Source: Saprospiraceae bacterium | GTDB taxonomy: Bacteria > Bacteroidota > Bacteroidia > Chitinophagales > Saprospiraceae | Direction: 5' to 3' | Assembly (NCBI GenBank): GCA_016718205.1 | Contig: JADKEB010000002.1 | Location: 1-64,000 of the forward strand | DNA: 64,000 bases | Shown: positions 15,410-24,153 of the stretch, in pieces | Layout of the letters: every line of letters starts with the position of its first letter | How positions within the stretch are numbered: the stretch's first letter is position 1 | Program-made: the position numbers and the translations under genes | Notes under the pieces: model-generated | What the model was told of the DNA's origin: nothing | What the model saw: only the letters and a program-made list of their open reading frames with translations | The model's database searches: none

Positions 15410-15636
15410 TTTTACTATCAGAAGATAAAAGCAGAGTAATGGCACCCAAGACCAAAGTGCAGGGATGAAAACTCGAACTAAGATTGAATTTTAATACTCT
15501 TTTGACCTAAAGCATATATTTACAGACATTCTACTTATCATATATAGACTCTAACAAAGCCAATTTTTTTAAATTGTACGTCAGGATACACACAGACCCT
15601 GGTGTGGATGATGATGCTTCAATACTCGATTGTATT

Positions 15637-16443
15637 TTATATTCTGGCAGAAATCCAATGATTCATAAAAGTCAATACTTGTTTTTTGTTTATTTCATTA
15701 AAGATTTCATGATATGCACTTTCCCACAATTGAAGTGTTTTGTCTTGTGAAGCACAGTTTTCATATAATGCAACAGATCCTTTCGGGTTTGTGATTTTAT
15801 CATCTCTGCCATGCATGATCAGGACTGGAAAATGAAAATCCTTAAACATCTCTTTGGCATCATTGATAGCATTGATCAGGGCCAAACCTAATCCCGCTTT
15901 GGCACCATGACGGGTGATCAGAGGGTCAGTTTTATATAGTTCTACTTCATGTTTATCTCTGGTGATGTTTTCAGGGTTTAACTTTTCGGTTTTTAATCCG
16001 GGTAGTATCTTGCCGATAACTTTGACAACTTTTATTGTCATTGGCGTGATATCTTCTCCAACTTCAAGAGCAGAACCTGAAAATATTACTCCTGCAATAT
16101 CTGTTCTTTCCTGAAACATCAGAAAATGGAAAACGATTAGTCCACCCATACTGTGACCTAAGATAAAAAATGGTTTATCCTTAGGGATGCTTCTGTACAC
16201 ATTTTCAACATCCTGTCTGTACTCGTCTATATCCTTGATGATATTTTTTGGTCCACCTGATCTGCCATGACCGCGCAAATCAAAGGTAAAAACATTAACC
16301 CCGATGTCATTGAGACTCTTTGCAACATGGTGATATCTTTCACAGTGTTCATGAAGTCCGTGTACTATAAGAAGGTTTGCTTTTGCATTTTTGACGAGGT
16401 AGTCTTTAGTATAGAGTTCTATGTTGTGGCTGGATTTGATCAT
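15637..16443 (-). CDS. alpha/beta hydrolase, monoacylglycerol lipase-like
   Basis: From the ATG at 16443 the protein has 268 residues, the usual length for this family; a longer frame to 16536 adds an unlikely extension. The oxyanion motif HGLHEHCERY (residues ~28-37) and the nucleophile elbow GHSMGG (Ser98) are present, as are an acid in MHGRDDKI and the catalytic His in YHEIFNE. These match monoglyceride lipases and lysophospholipases. It is predicted to be cytoplasmic because no signal peptide is present in the short form. Substrate is inferred from family, not from context; neighbours are unrelated. Confidence 0.85.
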   Translation of the reverse strand: MIKSSHNIELYTKDYLVKNAKANLLIVHGLHEHCERYHHVAKSLNDIGVNVFTFDLRGHGRSGGPKNIIKDIDEYRQDVENVYRSIPKDKPFFILGHSMGGLIVFHFLMFQERTDIAGVIFSGSALEVGEDITPMTIKVVKVIGKILPGLKTEKLNPENITRDKHEVELYKTDPLITRHGAKAGLGLALINAINDAKEMFKDFHFPVLIMHGRDDKITNPKGSVALYENCASQDKTLQLWESAYHEIFNEINKKQVLTFMNHWISARI

Positions 16444-16648
16444 GTCGCTTAAATGTTGATTGAATAAATGATAAAAGTACAAAACCTGCACTAAGAGGTT
16501 TTGTACTTTTTTTAAAGAGTAGTTGTAATAAACCACCTCATTGGCATTAGGAATAAGTTCTAATGAAATGAATACATCCTTTTTTTCTCAAACTTTTACT
16601 CCGTAACATTACAGATTTGAAAAAGCCTGAACAAAGGTTTAGATTTCA

Positions 16649-17203
16649 TTAGTTTTTACTGAAAGCAAAATCAATCAGATGACTTTCTTTGATGGTCTTT
16701 TTGGTTTCCTTTATGGCCTTAACAGAAGCTGTTTTCATCACTTTTTGATTTTCAGTCATGATTTTGTTTGTTTCCTGAAAAAGCTCTTTACCAATGTTCA
16801 ATACTTTTTTGCCAGCTTTGCTGTAAACTCCTGCAATAGATTTAGATGTTTTCAGTGAATTGTCAAGTAAAGTTTCACCTGCTTTCATTAAAATTTTTGA
16901 AGTCAATTTACCTGTTTTAATCACTTTGTTGAGGGTAGGGATATCTGTTACGTCTTCGATTTTGTCAGTAACGATATCGACAGCTTTCTGAACTTCTTTT
17001 TTAGCTTTGTCTACAACGGAAACAGGTTTTTTTGCAGTTTTATTAACTACTTTTTTTACTGTTTCTTTTTTGGCAGTAGCTATTCCCTGTACTTTTGTGA
17101 CTACTTTTGATGTAGCTTTTACTACAGGTTTTTTAACTGTTTCCACTACTTTTTTAGCATCTACAGTCATTTGTTCAACCGGATTATTAGTGTTCACTTC
17201 CAT
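16649..17203 (-). CDS. Lys/Val-rich helical protein (phasin- or histone-like)
   Basis: The 184-residue product is dominated by repeated K-K-x-V-x-K and T-V-K-K patterns in its first half, which resembles histone H1-like Ala/Lys-rich proteins. The second half is amphipathic helix (SKILMKAGETLLDNSLKTSK), more like phasins that coat granules. No cysteine or enzymatic motif is present. I cannot decide between a nucleoid-associated and a granule-associated role. A perfect TACATTTG promoter motif lies 33 bases upstream, so the gene is likely well expressed. Confidence 0.6.
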   Translation of the reverse strand: MEVNTNNPVEQMTVDAKKVVETVKKPVVKATSKVVTKVQGIATAKKETVKKVVNKTAKKPVSVVDKAKKEVQKAVDIVTDKIEDVTDIPTLNKVIKTGKLTSKILMKAGETLLDNSLKTSKSIAGVYSKAGKKVLNIGKELFQETNKIMTENQKVMKTASVKAIKETKKTIKESHLIDFAFSKN

Positions 17204-17235
17204 GATTCTTTTTTTATTTTTGTTATTTAATACTG

Positions 17236-17243
17236 CAAATGTA
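17236..17243 (-). promoter_or_regulatory. TAnnTTTG promoter motif
   Basis: TACATTTG on the minus strand, 33 bases before the start of the Lys-rich protein gene, matches the Bacteroidota -7 consensus exactly. Confidence 0.5.
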
Positions 17244-17406
17244 AGATCCTGAAGTTACAGAAAAGTTACAAAAGAAATTTGATGTGATATTTTTTTTTTT
17301 TTTTATCTAAATTTACTCAACCCGAATTCATCCTTACCGTTACGAGAGAAAAAAACCAATTGATCACCCAAACCACAGGTCAGAGTAAAATCTAAATATT
17401 TGCTGA

Positions 17407-17535
17407 GACCGAGACGAAATTTTTGTAAAAGTGATGGATGCACAATTGGGATTTGTTAAAGATGCCACAGGGAAGATGGAAAAGCTGATTTTGATGCAAG
17501 GTGGTCGAAAAATGGATGCCAAGAAGATAAAATAG
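17407..17535 (+). pseudogene. C-terminal remnant of a serine hydrolase (beta-lactamase-type)
   Basis: An open frame without start reads DAQLGFVKDATGKMEKLILM, then QGGR and AKKIK before TAG at 17533-17535. This is the F-V-K-D-x-x-G-x-x-x-x-L-x-x-x-Q-G-G ending of DUF3471-type tails in Bacteroidota beta-lactamase-family hydrolases. It lies 360 bases upstream of another fragment of the same kind (17895-18248), so parts of one or two hydrolase genes have been shuffled and lost. Confidence 0.5.
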
Positions 17536-17894
17536 CAGGGTTTCAATTATAACCTAAAAATCTAAAATGATAATCAATTACGACCTCCAAATACTATATT
17601 CTGACCTATGAAACAACATGACCATGCCGTCAGGTGTGCTGACGGTTCCTTCACTAAATTGAGCTACTTCTCAATTTTGCTGTCGAACCGTTCAGTCATG
17701 CACCATAGAAGTGACTACAGCGAAAGCTGCACACAGTATGATTTGTCGCTAAAAGTGCTAATTTAATTGTATTTGAAGCTCTCACTACGAATTTCATTTT
17801 AGATATTTAGGTATAAGTTTAAGTCATTTTTTATTAAGTGTTGAATACTGTATTATATTTACATAATTTCTTCTTTTTTTAAAAACCTAACCTT

Positions 17895-18248
17895 ATGATA
17901 CCTTATCGATATGTACTATCATTCATCCTTTTTTTCTTTATCAAATTATTTCCCTCAAATGCTCAGGAGTATAAAGATGAAATCAAAATGGGTACAACCA
18001 TCTATGGAGAGATAGGTCCCGGACAAAAACACAAATATTTATTAAAACTCAAAAAAGAACTTAACTTTAGTCCGGGAGAAGAGTTTGTGTACTGTATTAC
18101 CGGTTTCACTTTGCTTGCAGAGGCTGTGGCAAGAGTATCGGGAATGACTTTTGCACAGTTTACTCAAAAGAATATTTTTGGGCCTCTCCAAATGAAATCC
18201 ATGATCTTTTATGATGATCACGAAAAGATAGTGAAAAACAGAGCTTAA
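17895..18248 (+). pseudogene. internally deleted beta-lactamase-family serine hydrolase
   Basis: The 117-residue frame has a signal peptide (to about SNAQ), about 30 residues of mature N-terminus, and then jumps to the conserved FSPGEEFVYCITGFTLLAEA / VARVSG region and the IFGPLQMKSMIF segment. Full-length family members have about 200 more residues between, including the S-x-x-K nucleophile motif, which is absent here. The usual Y-S-N triad is YCI. The gene cannot encode an active hydrolase. It is followed 29 bases later by a penicillin-acylase-family gene. Confidence 0.65.
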
Positions 18249-18277
18249 ACATATTAAGTGTGCAAAAATAAAAATCC

Positions 18278-20482
18278 ATGAAACCACTGATTGCTTTTAT
18301 TTTCCTTCCACTATATCTTTTATCTCAGTCCCCAGTAAAAGAAGTCATCACCCGATGGGAACAACAGGCCAAACAAGTTTCCATCATCCGTGACAATTAT
18401 GGTGTACCTCATATTTATGGCAATACGGACGCTGATGCCGTTTTTGGCCTCATGTATGCGCAGTGCGAGGACGACTTCAAGCGTGTGGAAATGAATTACA
18501 TCGAAAAACTCGGAAGACTTGCTGAGGTAAAAGGTGCTGAAGAAATATACGATGACCTGCTGATTCGACTCATCATCGATGCCGAAGATGCCAAAAAAGA
18601 CTATCAGAAAGCTCCTGAATGGTTGAAAAAGTTGTGCAATGCATTTGCGGACGGTATCAATTTTTACTTGTACAAAAACCCACAGGTGAAACCGGCCATA
18701 CTGACAAAATTTGAACCCTGGTATCCGATGTTATGGACGGACGGCAGTATCGGAGCTATCAATGTAGCCGATATTGAAGTGAAAGAGCTCAAAGCTTTTT
18801 ATTCACAGCAACCTTCGCTTTCCCAATCTCAGGAATACAAAACAGTCAAAACAGGTTTTGAAGATGAAATCCTGACAGGATCCAATGGTTTTGCCTTTGC
18901 TCCTTCGGTGACAGAATCCGGCAATGCCATTTTGTATATCAATCCTCACGTTACTTTTTATTTCAGACCTGAAGTACATATGGTCAGTGAGGAAGGTTTA
19001 AATGTGTATGGTGCTGTGACCTGGGGACAGTTTTTTATCTATCAGGGCTTCAATCAGCATTGCGGATGGATGCATACCAGCAGCGCAGTGGATGTCGCCG
19101 ATACCTATATCGAAAAAGTAAGCCTCAAAAAAGACAAATGGGTATATCTATATGATGGCAAAGAAAAACCTGTAACAACAAAACCCATTACCATCCTGTC
19201 AAAAACTGCAAACCGGCATGATACCATAAAAATTCAATCACTGCATACACATCACGGCCCGATCATGGCCAAAAGAAACGGCCTGTGGATATCGGTAAAA
19301 TCTGACAATCGCATCGTGAACGGACTGATGCAATCCTGGCTAAGGACAAAGGCCCTGGGTCTGGATGATTTTAAAAAAACTATGGATCTCAAAGGCAATA
19401 TATCCAACAATACCGTGTATGCAGATAACAAAGGAAACATCGTCTATTGGCACGGCAACAGGATACCAAGACGTGATCCAAAGTTGGACTGGTCCCAGCC
19501 TGTCGATGGCAGTATTTCTGCTACTGAGTGGAAAGGTTACCATGAGATGGGAGAGATAGTTCGCAGTATCAATCCTCCAAATGGGTGGCTTCAAAACTGC
19601 AATGCCACGCCCTATACAGTCGCCGGAGATCAAAGCCCCAAAAGGCAAAACTTTCCTGCCTATATGGCTCCCGATGGTGAAAACTTTCGGGGAATAAACG
19701 CAGTGAGAGTCCTTCAGGAAGAAAAAAAATACAACATCGACAAGGTCATCAAAGCCGGCTATGACAGAAGACTGGCTGCATTTGAAGTGTTGGTACCAGC
19801 ATTGGTGAAGGCATTTGAAAAGGTGCCTTATGAGGATTCACTCTTTGCTTTGCTTGCCGGCCCGGTGGAAGTCCTGAAAAGATGGGACTATAGAAGTGGA
19901 GAAAACTCCATAGCTACTTCCCTTGCGATAGAATGGGGACAAAAGATATGGTCTGATATCCTGAATACAAAAGTTCCGGGTAAAGAAAATGCCGATCAGG
20001 TAGACAAAGTGACACATTTTGCATCCGTTGCAGACCCACAGACATTGCTCAAGCCATTATTGGTAACGGTATATGACCTTCAATCCAGATTTGGCCGATG
20101 GCAGACTCCTTGGGGTGAGATCAATCGGTTTCAGCGGATTTCTACCGAGATAGAGCACAAATTTGACGACAGCAAACCTTCATTTCCTGTAGGATATGTA
20201 TCATCTTTATGGGGTATGCTTCCTTCTTACAATAGCCGAACATTTTCCGGTACCAAAAAGAGATACGGTGTTAATGGCAACAGCTTTGTTTGTGCAGTCG
20301 AATTCGGGCCAACCATAAAAGCCAAATCTTTGCTGGCAGGTGGCAATAGCGGTGATGAAAAATCACTTCATTTTTTTGATCAGGGCGAGATGTATAGAAA
20401 AGGTTTGTTCAAAGATGTGTTGTTTTACAGAGAAGACTTGTTCATGCGTGGATTAAAAGGTTATTCTCCCGGAGAAAAGTAG
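18278..20482 (+). CDS. penicillin acylase family protein
   Basis: The 734-residue protein starts with a signal peptide (MKPLIAFIFLPLYLLSQS). It has the Ntn-hydrolase layout of the family: an alpha-chain-like region with DNYGVPHIYGNTDADAVFG, a spacer, and the G-S-N-G-F-A motif near residue 204 whose Ser would be the autocatalytic N-terminal nucleophile of the beta chain. Further family blocks are AVTWGQFFIYQGFNQHCGWM and NTVYADNKGNIVYWHGNR. Such enzymes hydrolyse amides, including acyl-homoserine lactones, in the periplasm. The true substrate cannot be told from sequence. No partner gene is nearby. Confidence 0.9.
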   Translation: MKPLIAFIFLPLYLLSQSPVKEVITRWEQQAKQVSIIRDNYGVPHIYGNTDADAVFGLMYAQCEDDFKRVEMNYIEKLGRLAEVKGAEEIYDDLLIRLIIDAEDAKKDYQKAPEWLKKLCNAFADGINFYLYKNPQVKPAILTKFEPWYPMLWTDGSIGAINVADIEVKELKAFYSQQPSLSQSQEYKTVKTGFEDEILTGSNGFAFAPSVTESGNAILYINPHVTFYFRPEVHMVSEEGLNVYGAVTWGQFFIYQGFNQHCGWMHTSSAVDVADTYIEKVSLKKDKWVYLYDGKEKPVTTKPITILSKTANRHDTIKIQSLHTHHGPIMAKRNGLWISVKSDNRIVNGLMQSWLRTKALGLDDFKKTMDLKGNISNNTVYADNKGNIVYWHGNRIPRRDPKLDWSQPVDGSISATEWKGYHEMGEIVRSINPPNGWLQNCNATPYTVAGDQSPKRQNFPAYMAPDGENFRGINAVRVLQEEKKYNIDKVIKAGYDRRLAAFEVLVPALVKAFEKVPYEDSLFALLAGPVEVLKRWDYRSGENSIATSLAIEWGQKIWSDILNTKVPGKENADQVDKVTHFASVADPQTLLKPLLVTVYDLQSRFGRWQTPWGEINRFQRISTEIEHKFDDSKPSFPVGYVSSLWGMLPSYNSRTFSGTKKRYGVNGNSFVCAVEFGPTIKAKSLLAGGNSGDEKSLHFFDQGEMYRKGLFKDVLFYREDLFMRGLKGYSPGEK

Positions 20483-20632
20483 GACAATGTTAAATTGAAC
20501 GGTAAATTTTAAAAGCTATCATTTTGTATGCTTTGACTATTGCCCATATTTTGTCCCTGACGGGACTATATTAAAAAATAAACCCGTGCTGTTAGAAACA
20601 ATATAATGGAGTTTTTTAAAATAAGAAAATTA

Positions 20633-20671
20633 ACAGACCTGTAAGAAAACGTTTCCTACAGGTCTGTTTTG
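20633..20671. terminator. hairpin terminator between convergent genes
   Basis: AACAGACCTGTA pairs with TACAGGTCTGTT with a short interior containing AAACGTTT, followed by a T-rich tract. It lies between the end of the acylase gene and the end of the fucose operon and could stop transcription from both sides. Confidence 0.55.
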
Positions 20672-20826
20672 ATTATTACACGATTATTATACTATTTAAA
20701 ATTTTTTATATATTTAAACTTCATATTTTTGCTTTTGTCATCTTGAACCCAAAAATCCAAAAGCAGGCAGGTTGTACTTTTGATCATGTCGGAACTCATT
20801 ATAGATCTTTAGGTTTAACTCATGGC

Positions 20827-21609
20827 TTATATAAGCGATCTATCCAAATGTACATATCCTCCATCTACATGAATCAATTGGCCTGTAGTATGGCTGGACT
20901 TGTCTGAAAGCAAAAAAGCCACCATGTTGGCAATTTCTTCAGCAGTTGTCATACGTTTTTCGAGTGGAATTTTTGATGTGATATTGGCTAATGTTTCTTC
21001 CGGATGTGGTAGTGTTTTAATCCATTTATTGTATAGAGGCGTATAACACTCAGCTACAATGACAGCATTGACACGTATCCCATACTTTAGCAGTTCTACT
21101 GCCCATTCGCGGGTGAGGGCATTGCGGCCACCATTGGATGCAGCATATGCGGATGTGCCACCTTGTCCGGTTTCTGCTGTTTTGGACCCGATATTGACGA
21201 TAGCCCCTTTTGATGTTTTCAGATATGGTAAAGCATGATGTGCCATAAGGAAGTAATGGACCAGATTTTTGTGCAAGGAAGACATAAATGTTTCGTAAGT
21301 GCCATTTTCCAGACCAACTCCGTCATTGACTCCTGCATTGTTGACAAGACCATCGATGCGTCCATATTTTTGTACTACTGTGGAGACGGCATTTGCACAT
21401 TCTTCCGGTATGGTAAGTTCAGCAGAGACAGCAAAGGCATCTCCATGATGGGCTTTTATTTTGTCAACTACGGCTGCATTATCTGCTTCGTTGCGCCCTA
21501 CGATGACCACAATCGCTCCTTCAGCCGCCAATATTTCAGCGATACCTTCACCTATACCTTTTGCACCTCCTGTGACGATGATGACTTTGTTTTTTAGATT
21601 TAAATCCAC
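20827..21609 (-). CDS. SDR family L-fucose dehydrogenase
   Basis: The 260-residue classical SDR has the TGGAKGIG cofactor motif (residues ~13-20), NNAG (~90) and the substrate-binding block T-R-E-W-A-V-E-L-L found in L-fucose dehydrogenases. It would oxidise L-fucose to the lactone with NAD(P)+ in the cytoplasm. The active-site segment reads Y-A-A-S-N, so the usual Y-x-x-x-K Lys is Asn. This is notable because that Lys orients the ribose of the cofactor. It is the last gene of the operon, 11 bases after the fuconolactonase. The assignment rests on family blocks and context. Confidence 0.8.
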   Translation of the reverse strand: MDLNLKNKVIIVTGGAKGIGEGIAEILAAEGAIVVIVGRNEADNAAVVDKIKAHHGDAFAVSAELTIPEECANAVSTVVQKYGRIDGLVNNAGVNDGVGLENGTYETFMSSLHKNLVHYFLMAHHALPYLKTSKGAIVNIGSKTAETGQGGTSAYAASNGGRNALTREWAVELLKYGIRVNAVIVAECYTPLYNKWIKTLPHPEETLANITSKIPLEKRMTTAEEIANMVAFLLSDKSSHTTGQLIHVDGGYVHLDRSLI

Positions 21610-21620
21610 AATTTTTTATT

Positions 21621-22448
21621 TTACAAATTATAAAATCTTACAGCATTTTCTCCGAAAATTTTTGCTTCTGCTTTCGGAGCATTCTTTGAAATATAGTTTT
21701 TCAAAATACTCATTTGCTTTTCATACTCTGCCGCCAACAAACATACAGGCCAATCTGAGCCATACATCAACCTTTCTACACCAAAAGCTTCAAATACTAC
21801 ATCAAGATAAGGTATGATATCGCTTTCTTTCCAGTATTTCCAGTCCGCTTCTGTGACCAGACCGGATATTTTGCAATATACATTTTTTTGTCGGGCTAAC
21901 ACCTTTATATCGCGTTCCCATGATTTGATCAGGCCTTTTTTGATATATGGTTTGGCCAAGTGATCAATCACAAAAAGTTGATTTTCCATTTGTTGTAAAA
22001 AAGATCTGACGGCTTGGAGATGTTTTGGAAAAACAAGGATGTCATAGGTATAACCTTTTCTACCCAATGTACGAATTCCATTTATAAATGTGGGATCGAG
22101 CATAAATTCAGGTTTTTCACCCTGTAAAATGTGCCGGAAGCCTTTCAGTTTCCGGTATTGACCGAAGTATTCCAGTCTTTCAGGCAGTTTTTGTGATTTT
22201 ATATCTATCCATCCCACCACACCTTGTATAAAGTCATTTTTTTCAGCCAGATCCAACAAAAACGCCGTTTCTTTTTCAGATTGATCAGCCTGAACTGCGA
22301 TACACCCATCCAACCCGTTTTCTTTGAGTACCGGCCACAAGTCTTCAGGCAGAAAATCATGCCTTATTATTGACATTGACTTTTCAGATATCCATGAATC
22401 CCTTACAGGGTCAAACTGCCAAAAATGTTGATGTGCGTCTATCATCAT
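21621..22448 (-). CDS. L-fuconolactonase (amidohydrolase family)
   Basis: The 275-residue product belongs to the TIM-barrel amidohydrolase group: MIDAHQHFWQFDP at the N-terminus (metal-binding H-x-H), GVVGWIDI, G-F-R-H-I-L-Q, FVIDHLAKP (His ligand), CKISGLV and the MYGSDWPVC Asp motif. This set is typical of L-fucono- and L-rhamnonolactonases, which open the lactone to the sugar acid. Its start overlaps the stop of the upstream hydrolase gene by 4 bases. The fucose assignment comes from the neighbouring fucose-dehydrogenase-like gene. Confidence 0.85.
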   Translation of the reverse strand: MMIDAHQHFWQFDPVRDSWISEKSMSIIRHDFLPEDLWPVLKENGLDGCIAVQADQSEKETAFLLDLAEKNDFIQGVVGWIDIKSQKLPERLEYFGQYRKLKGFRHILQGEKPEFMLDPTFINGIRTLGRKGYTYDILVFPKHLQAVRSFLQQMENQLFVIDHLAKPYIKKGLIKSWERDIKVLARQKNVYCKISGLVTEADWKYWKESDIIPYLDVVFEAFGVERLMYGSDWPVCLLAAEYEKQMSILKNYISKNAPKAEAKIFGENAVRFYNL

Positions 22449-23299
22449 TGTTTAACCCAGTTTTTTGCCACTTGTCTTTGAGTTCCCAATCCATCGATAC
22501 CAAGTTCCACAATATCACCTGCTTTCAGATATCGTGGCGGGTTCAAACCCAATCCAACTCCGAATGGCGTACCTGTAGAAATCACATCTCCGGGAAGCAA
22601 TGTCATAAACTGGCTTAGATATGCGACCACAAAAGGAATTTTATATACCATATCGTCTGTATTGGAGTCCTGCACCATTTCGCCATTGACAGACAGCCAA
22701 AGACGTATATTGTGAGGATCAGGTATTTCATCTTTTGTCACAAGGTATGGTCCAAAAGGAGCAAAAGTGTCATTGCTTTTGCCTTTGACCCACTGACCGG
22801 AACGTTCCAGTTGAAAGGCCCGCTCAGAGTAATCATTATGTAAGGCATATCCTGCCACATAATCCATGGCTTCATCTTCATCGATATAGCTTGCTTTTTT
22901 GCCTATAACCACCGCCAGTTCTACTTCCCAGTCTGTTTTTTCTGAGCCGCGGGGTATGATCACATCATCATATGGACCACACATTGCTGTAGTCGACTTA
23001 AAAAATATTACCGGTTCAGGTGGTACAACCATTCCTGATTCTGTAGCATGTTTGGCATAGTTCAGTCCGATGCAGACGATCTTTGATGGACGGGCTATGG
23101 GTGCGGCATACGTTAAATCATCAGCTGACATAACAGTTAAATGACCCTTGTGCACAAGTTCTTTCAATTTCTCGAACCCATTGGATTCAAAAAACATTTC
23201 GTCGTAATCATTGAAATGGGCAGATACATCATATTTCAGGTGGTTGATTTCAACACCACAATGAGTTTTGCCGTTTTGTATAAATTTGAAGAGTTTCAT
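22445..23299 (-). CDS. fumarylacetoacetate hydrolase family, 2,4-diketo-3-deoxy-fuconate hydrolase
   Basis: The 284-residue product has the FAH fold: an N-terminal domain, then the metal site E-V-E-L-A-V-V-I-G after KTDWEVELAVVIG, the LHNDYSERAFQ segment and STGTPFGVGLGLNPPRYL near the C-terminus. In the oxidative fucose route such an enzyme cleaves 2,4-diketo-3-deoxy-L-fuconate to pyruvate and L-lactate. It overlaps the lactonase start by 4 bases (ATGA) and follows the SDR gene after 41 bases. The family call is firm; the exact substrate is from context. Confidence 0.85.
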   Translation of the reverse strand: MKLFKFIQNGKTHCGVEINHLKYDVSAHFNDYDEMFFESNGFEKLKELVHKGHLTVMSADDLTYAAPIARPSKIVCIGLNYAKHATESGMVVPPEPVIFFKSTTAMCGPYDDVIIPRGSEKTDWEVELAVVIGKKASYIDEDEAMDYVAGYALHNDYSERAFQLERSGQWVKGKSNDTFAPFGPYLVTKDEIPDPHNIRLWLSVNGEMVQDSNTDDMVYKIPFVVAYLSQFMTLLPGDVISTGTPFGVGLGLNPPRYLKAGDIVELGIDGLGTQRQVAKNWVKQ

Positions 23300-23340
23300 T
23301 ATTCAGATATTTTTTTTATTATTTTTCTTTCTTAGATTTT

Positions 23341-24105
23341 TTAAGTATTCAATTTCACAAAACCACCATCGATAGGATAATCACATCCGGTGATAAATCC
23401 GGCTTCGTCACTGCAAAGATACAGAGCGAGATGAGCTACCTCTTCCGGTGTACCCATGCGCCCGATGGGTTGTGATTTTGCAAGTTTGTCATACATTTCT
23501 GCTTTGTTGTCGGGGTAATTTTTGTTTAAGAATCCTTCGACAAAAGGAGTATATACCCTTGCCGGTGATATGGAGTTGCATCTGATGTTGTCCTTGATAT
23601 AGTCTTTGGCTGTGGATAAAGTCATTGCTGATACTGCGCCTTTGGACATTGAATATGCAAACCTGTCTGATAAGCCCACCAAAGCACCTATGCTGGACAT
23701 ATTGAGGATGACGCCACCGCCATGTGTTTTCATATGTGGTATGGATGCTTTCAGACAGTTGTACACACCTTTGACATTGACATTCATTATCCTGTCAAAA
23801 TCATCTTCTGAGGTGCTTTCGACTGTGCCTACATGAGCAATCCCGGCATTATTAACCAAAATGTCAGTTCTTCCTATTTTTTCAAATACAGACAGCACGG
23901 CTTTTTGATCAGCGACATTACATGTTTGGATGGTACACTGACCTCCTGCATTTTCTATTTGTTTTTTTGTCTCAGCACCTGACTCAGCAGATAAATCGAG
24001 AATATGAACCCTTGCTCCTTGCTTTGCAAATAAGACAGCGATGGCCTGACCTATACCACTGCCACCTCCTGTGATTACTGCCACCTTATCTTTCAGACTA
24101 AACAT
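23341..24105 (-). CDS. SDR family 2-keto-3-deoxy-L-fuconate dehydrogenase
   Basis: The second SDR of the operon (254 aa from MFSLKDK) has an intact classical active site: TGGGSGIG cofactor loop, NNAG, NMSSIGA Ser and Y-S-M-S-K. In the L-fucose pathway it would oxidise 2-keto-3-deoxy-L-fuconate to the 2,4-diketo acid that the FAH-family neighbour cleaves. It lies between the dehydratase and the hydrolase genes, in pathway order. The start one codon downstream of a second Met is equally possible. Confidence 0.8.
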   Translation of the reverse strand: MFSLKDKVAVITGGGSGIGQAIAVLFAKQGARVHILDLSAESGAETKKQIENAGGQCTIQTCNVADQKAVLSVFEKIGRTDILVNNAGIAHVGTVESTSEDDFDRIMNVNVKGVYNCLKASIPHMKTHGGGVILNMSSIGALVGLSDRFAYSMSKGAVSAMTLSTAKDYIKDNIRCNSISPARVYTPFVEGFLNKNYPDNKAEMYDKLAKSQPIGRMGTPEEVAHLALYLCSDEAGFITGCDYPIDGGFVKLNT

Positions 24106-24153
24106 CATTTTTATATTTCTAATTTTTTCAAAAACTTTACGATTAAATTCTAC

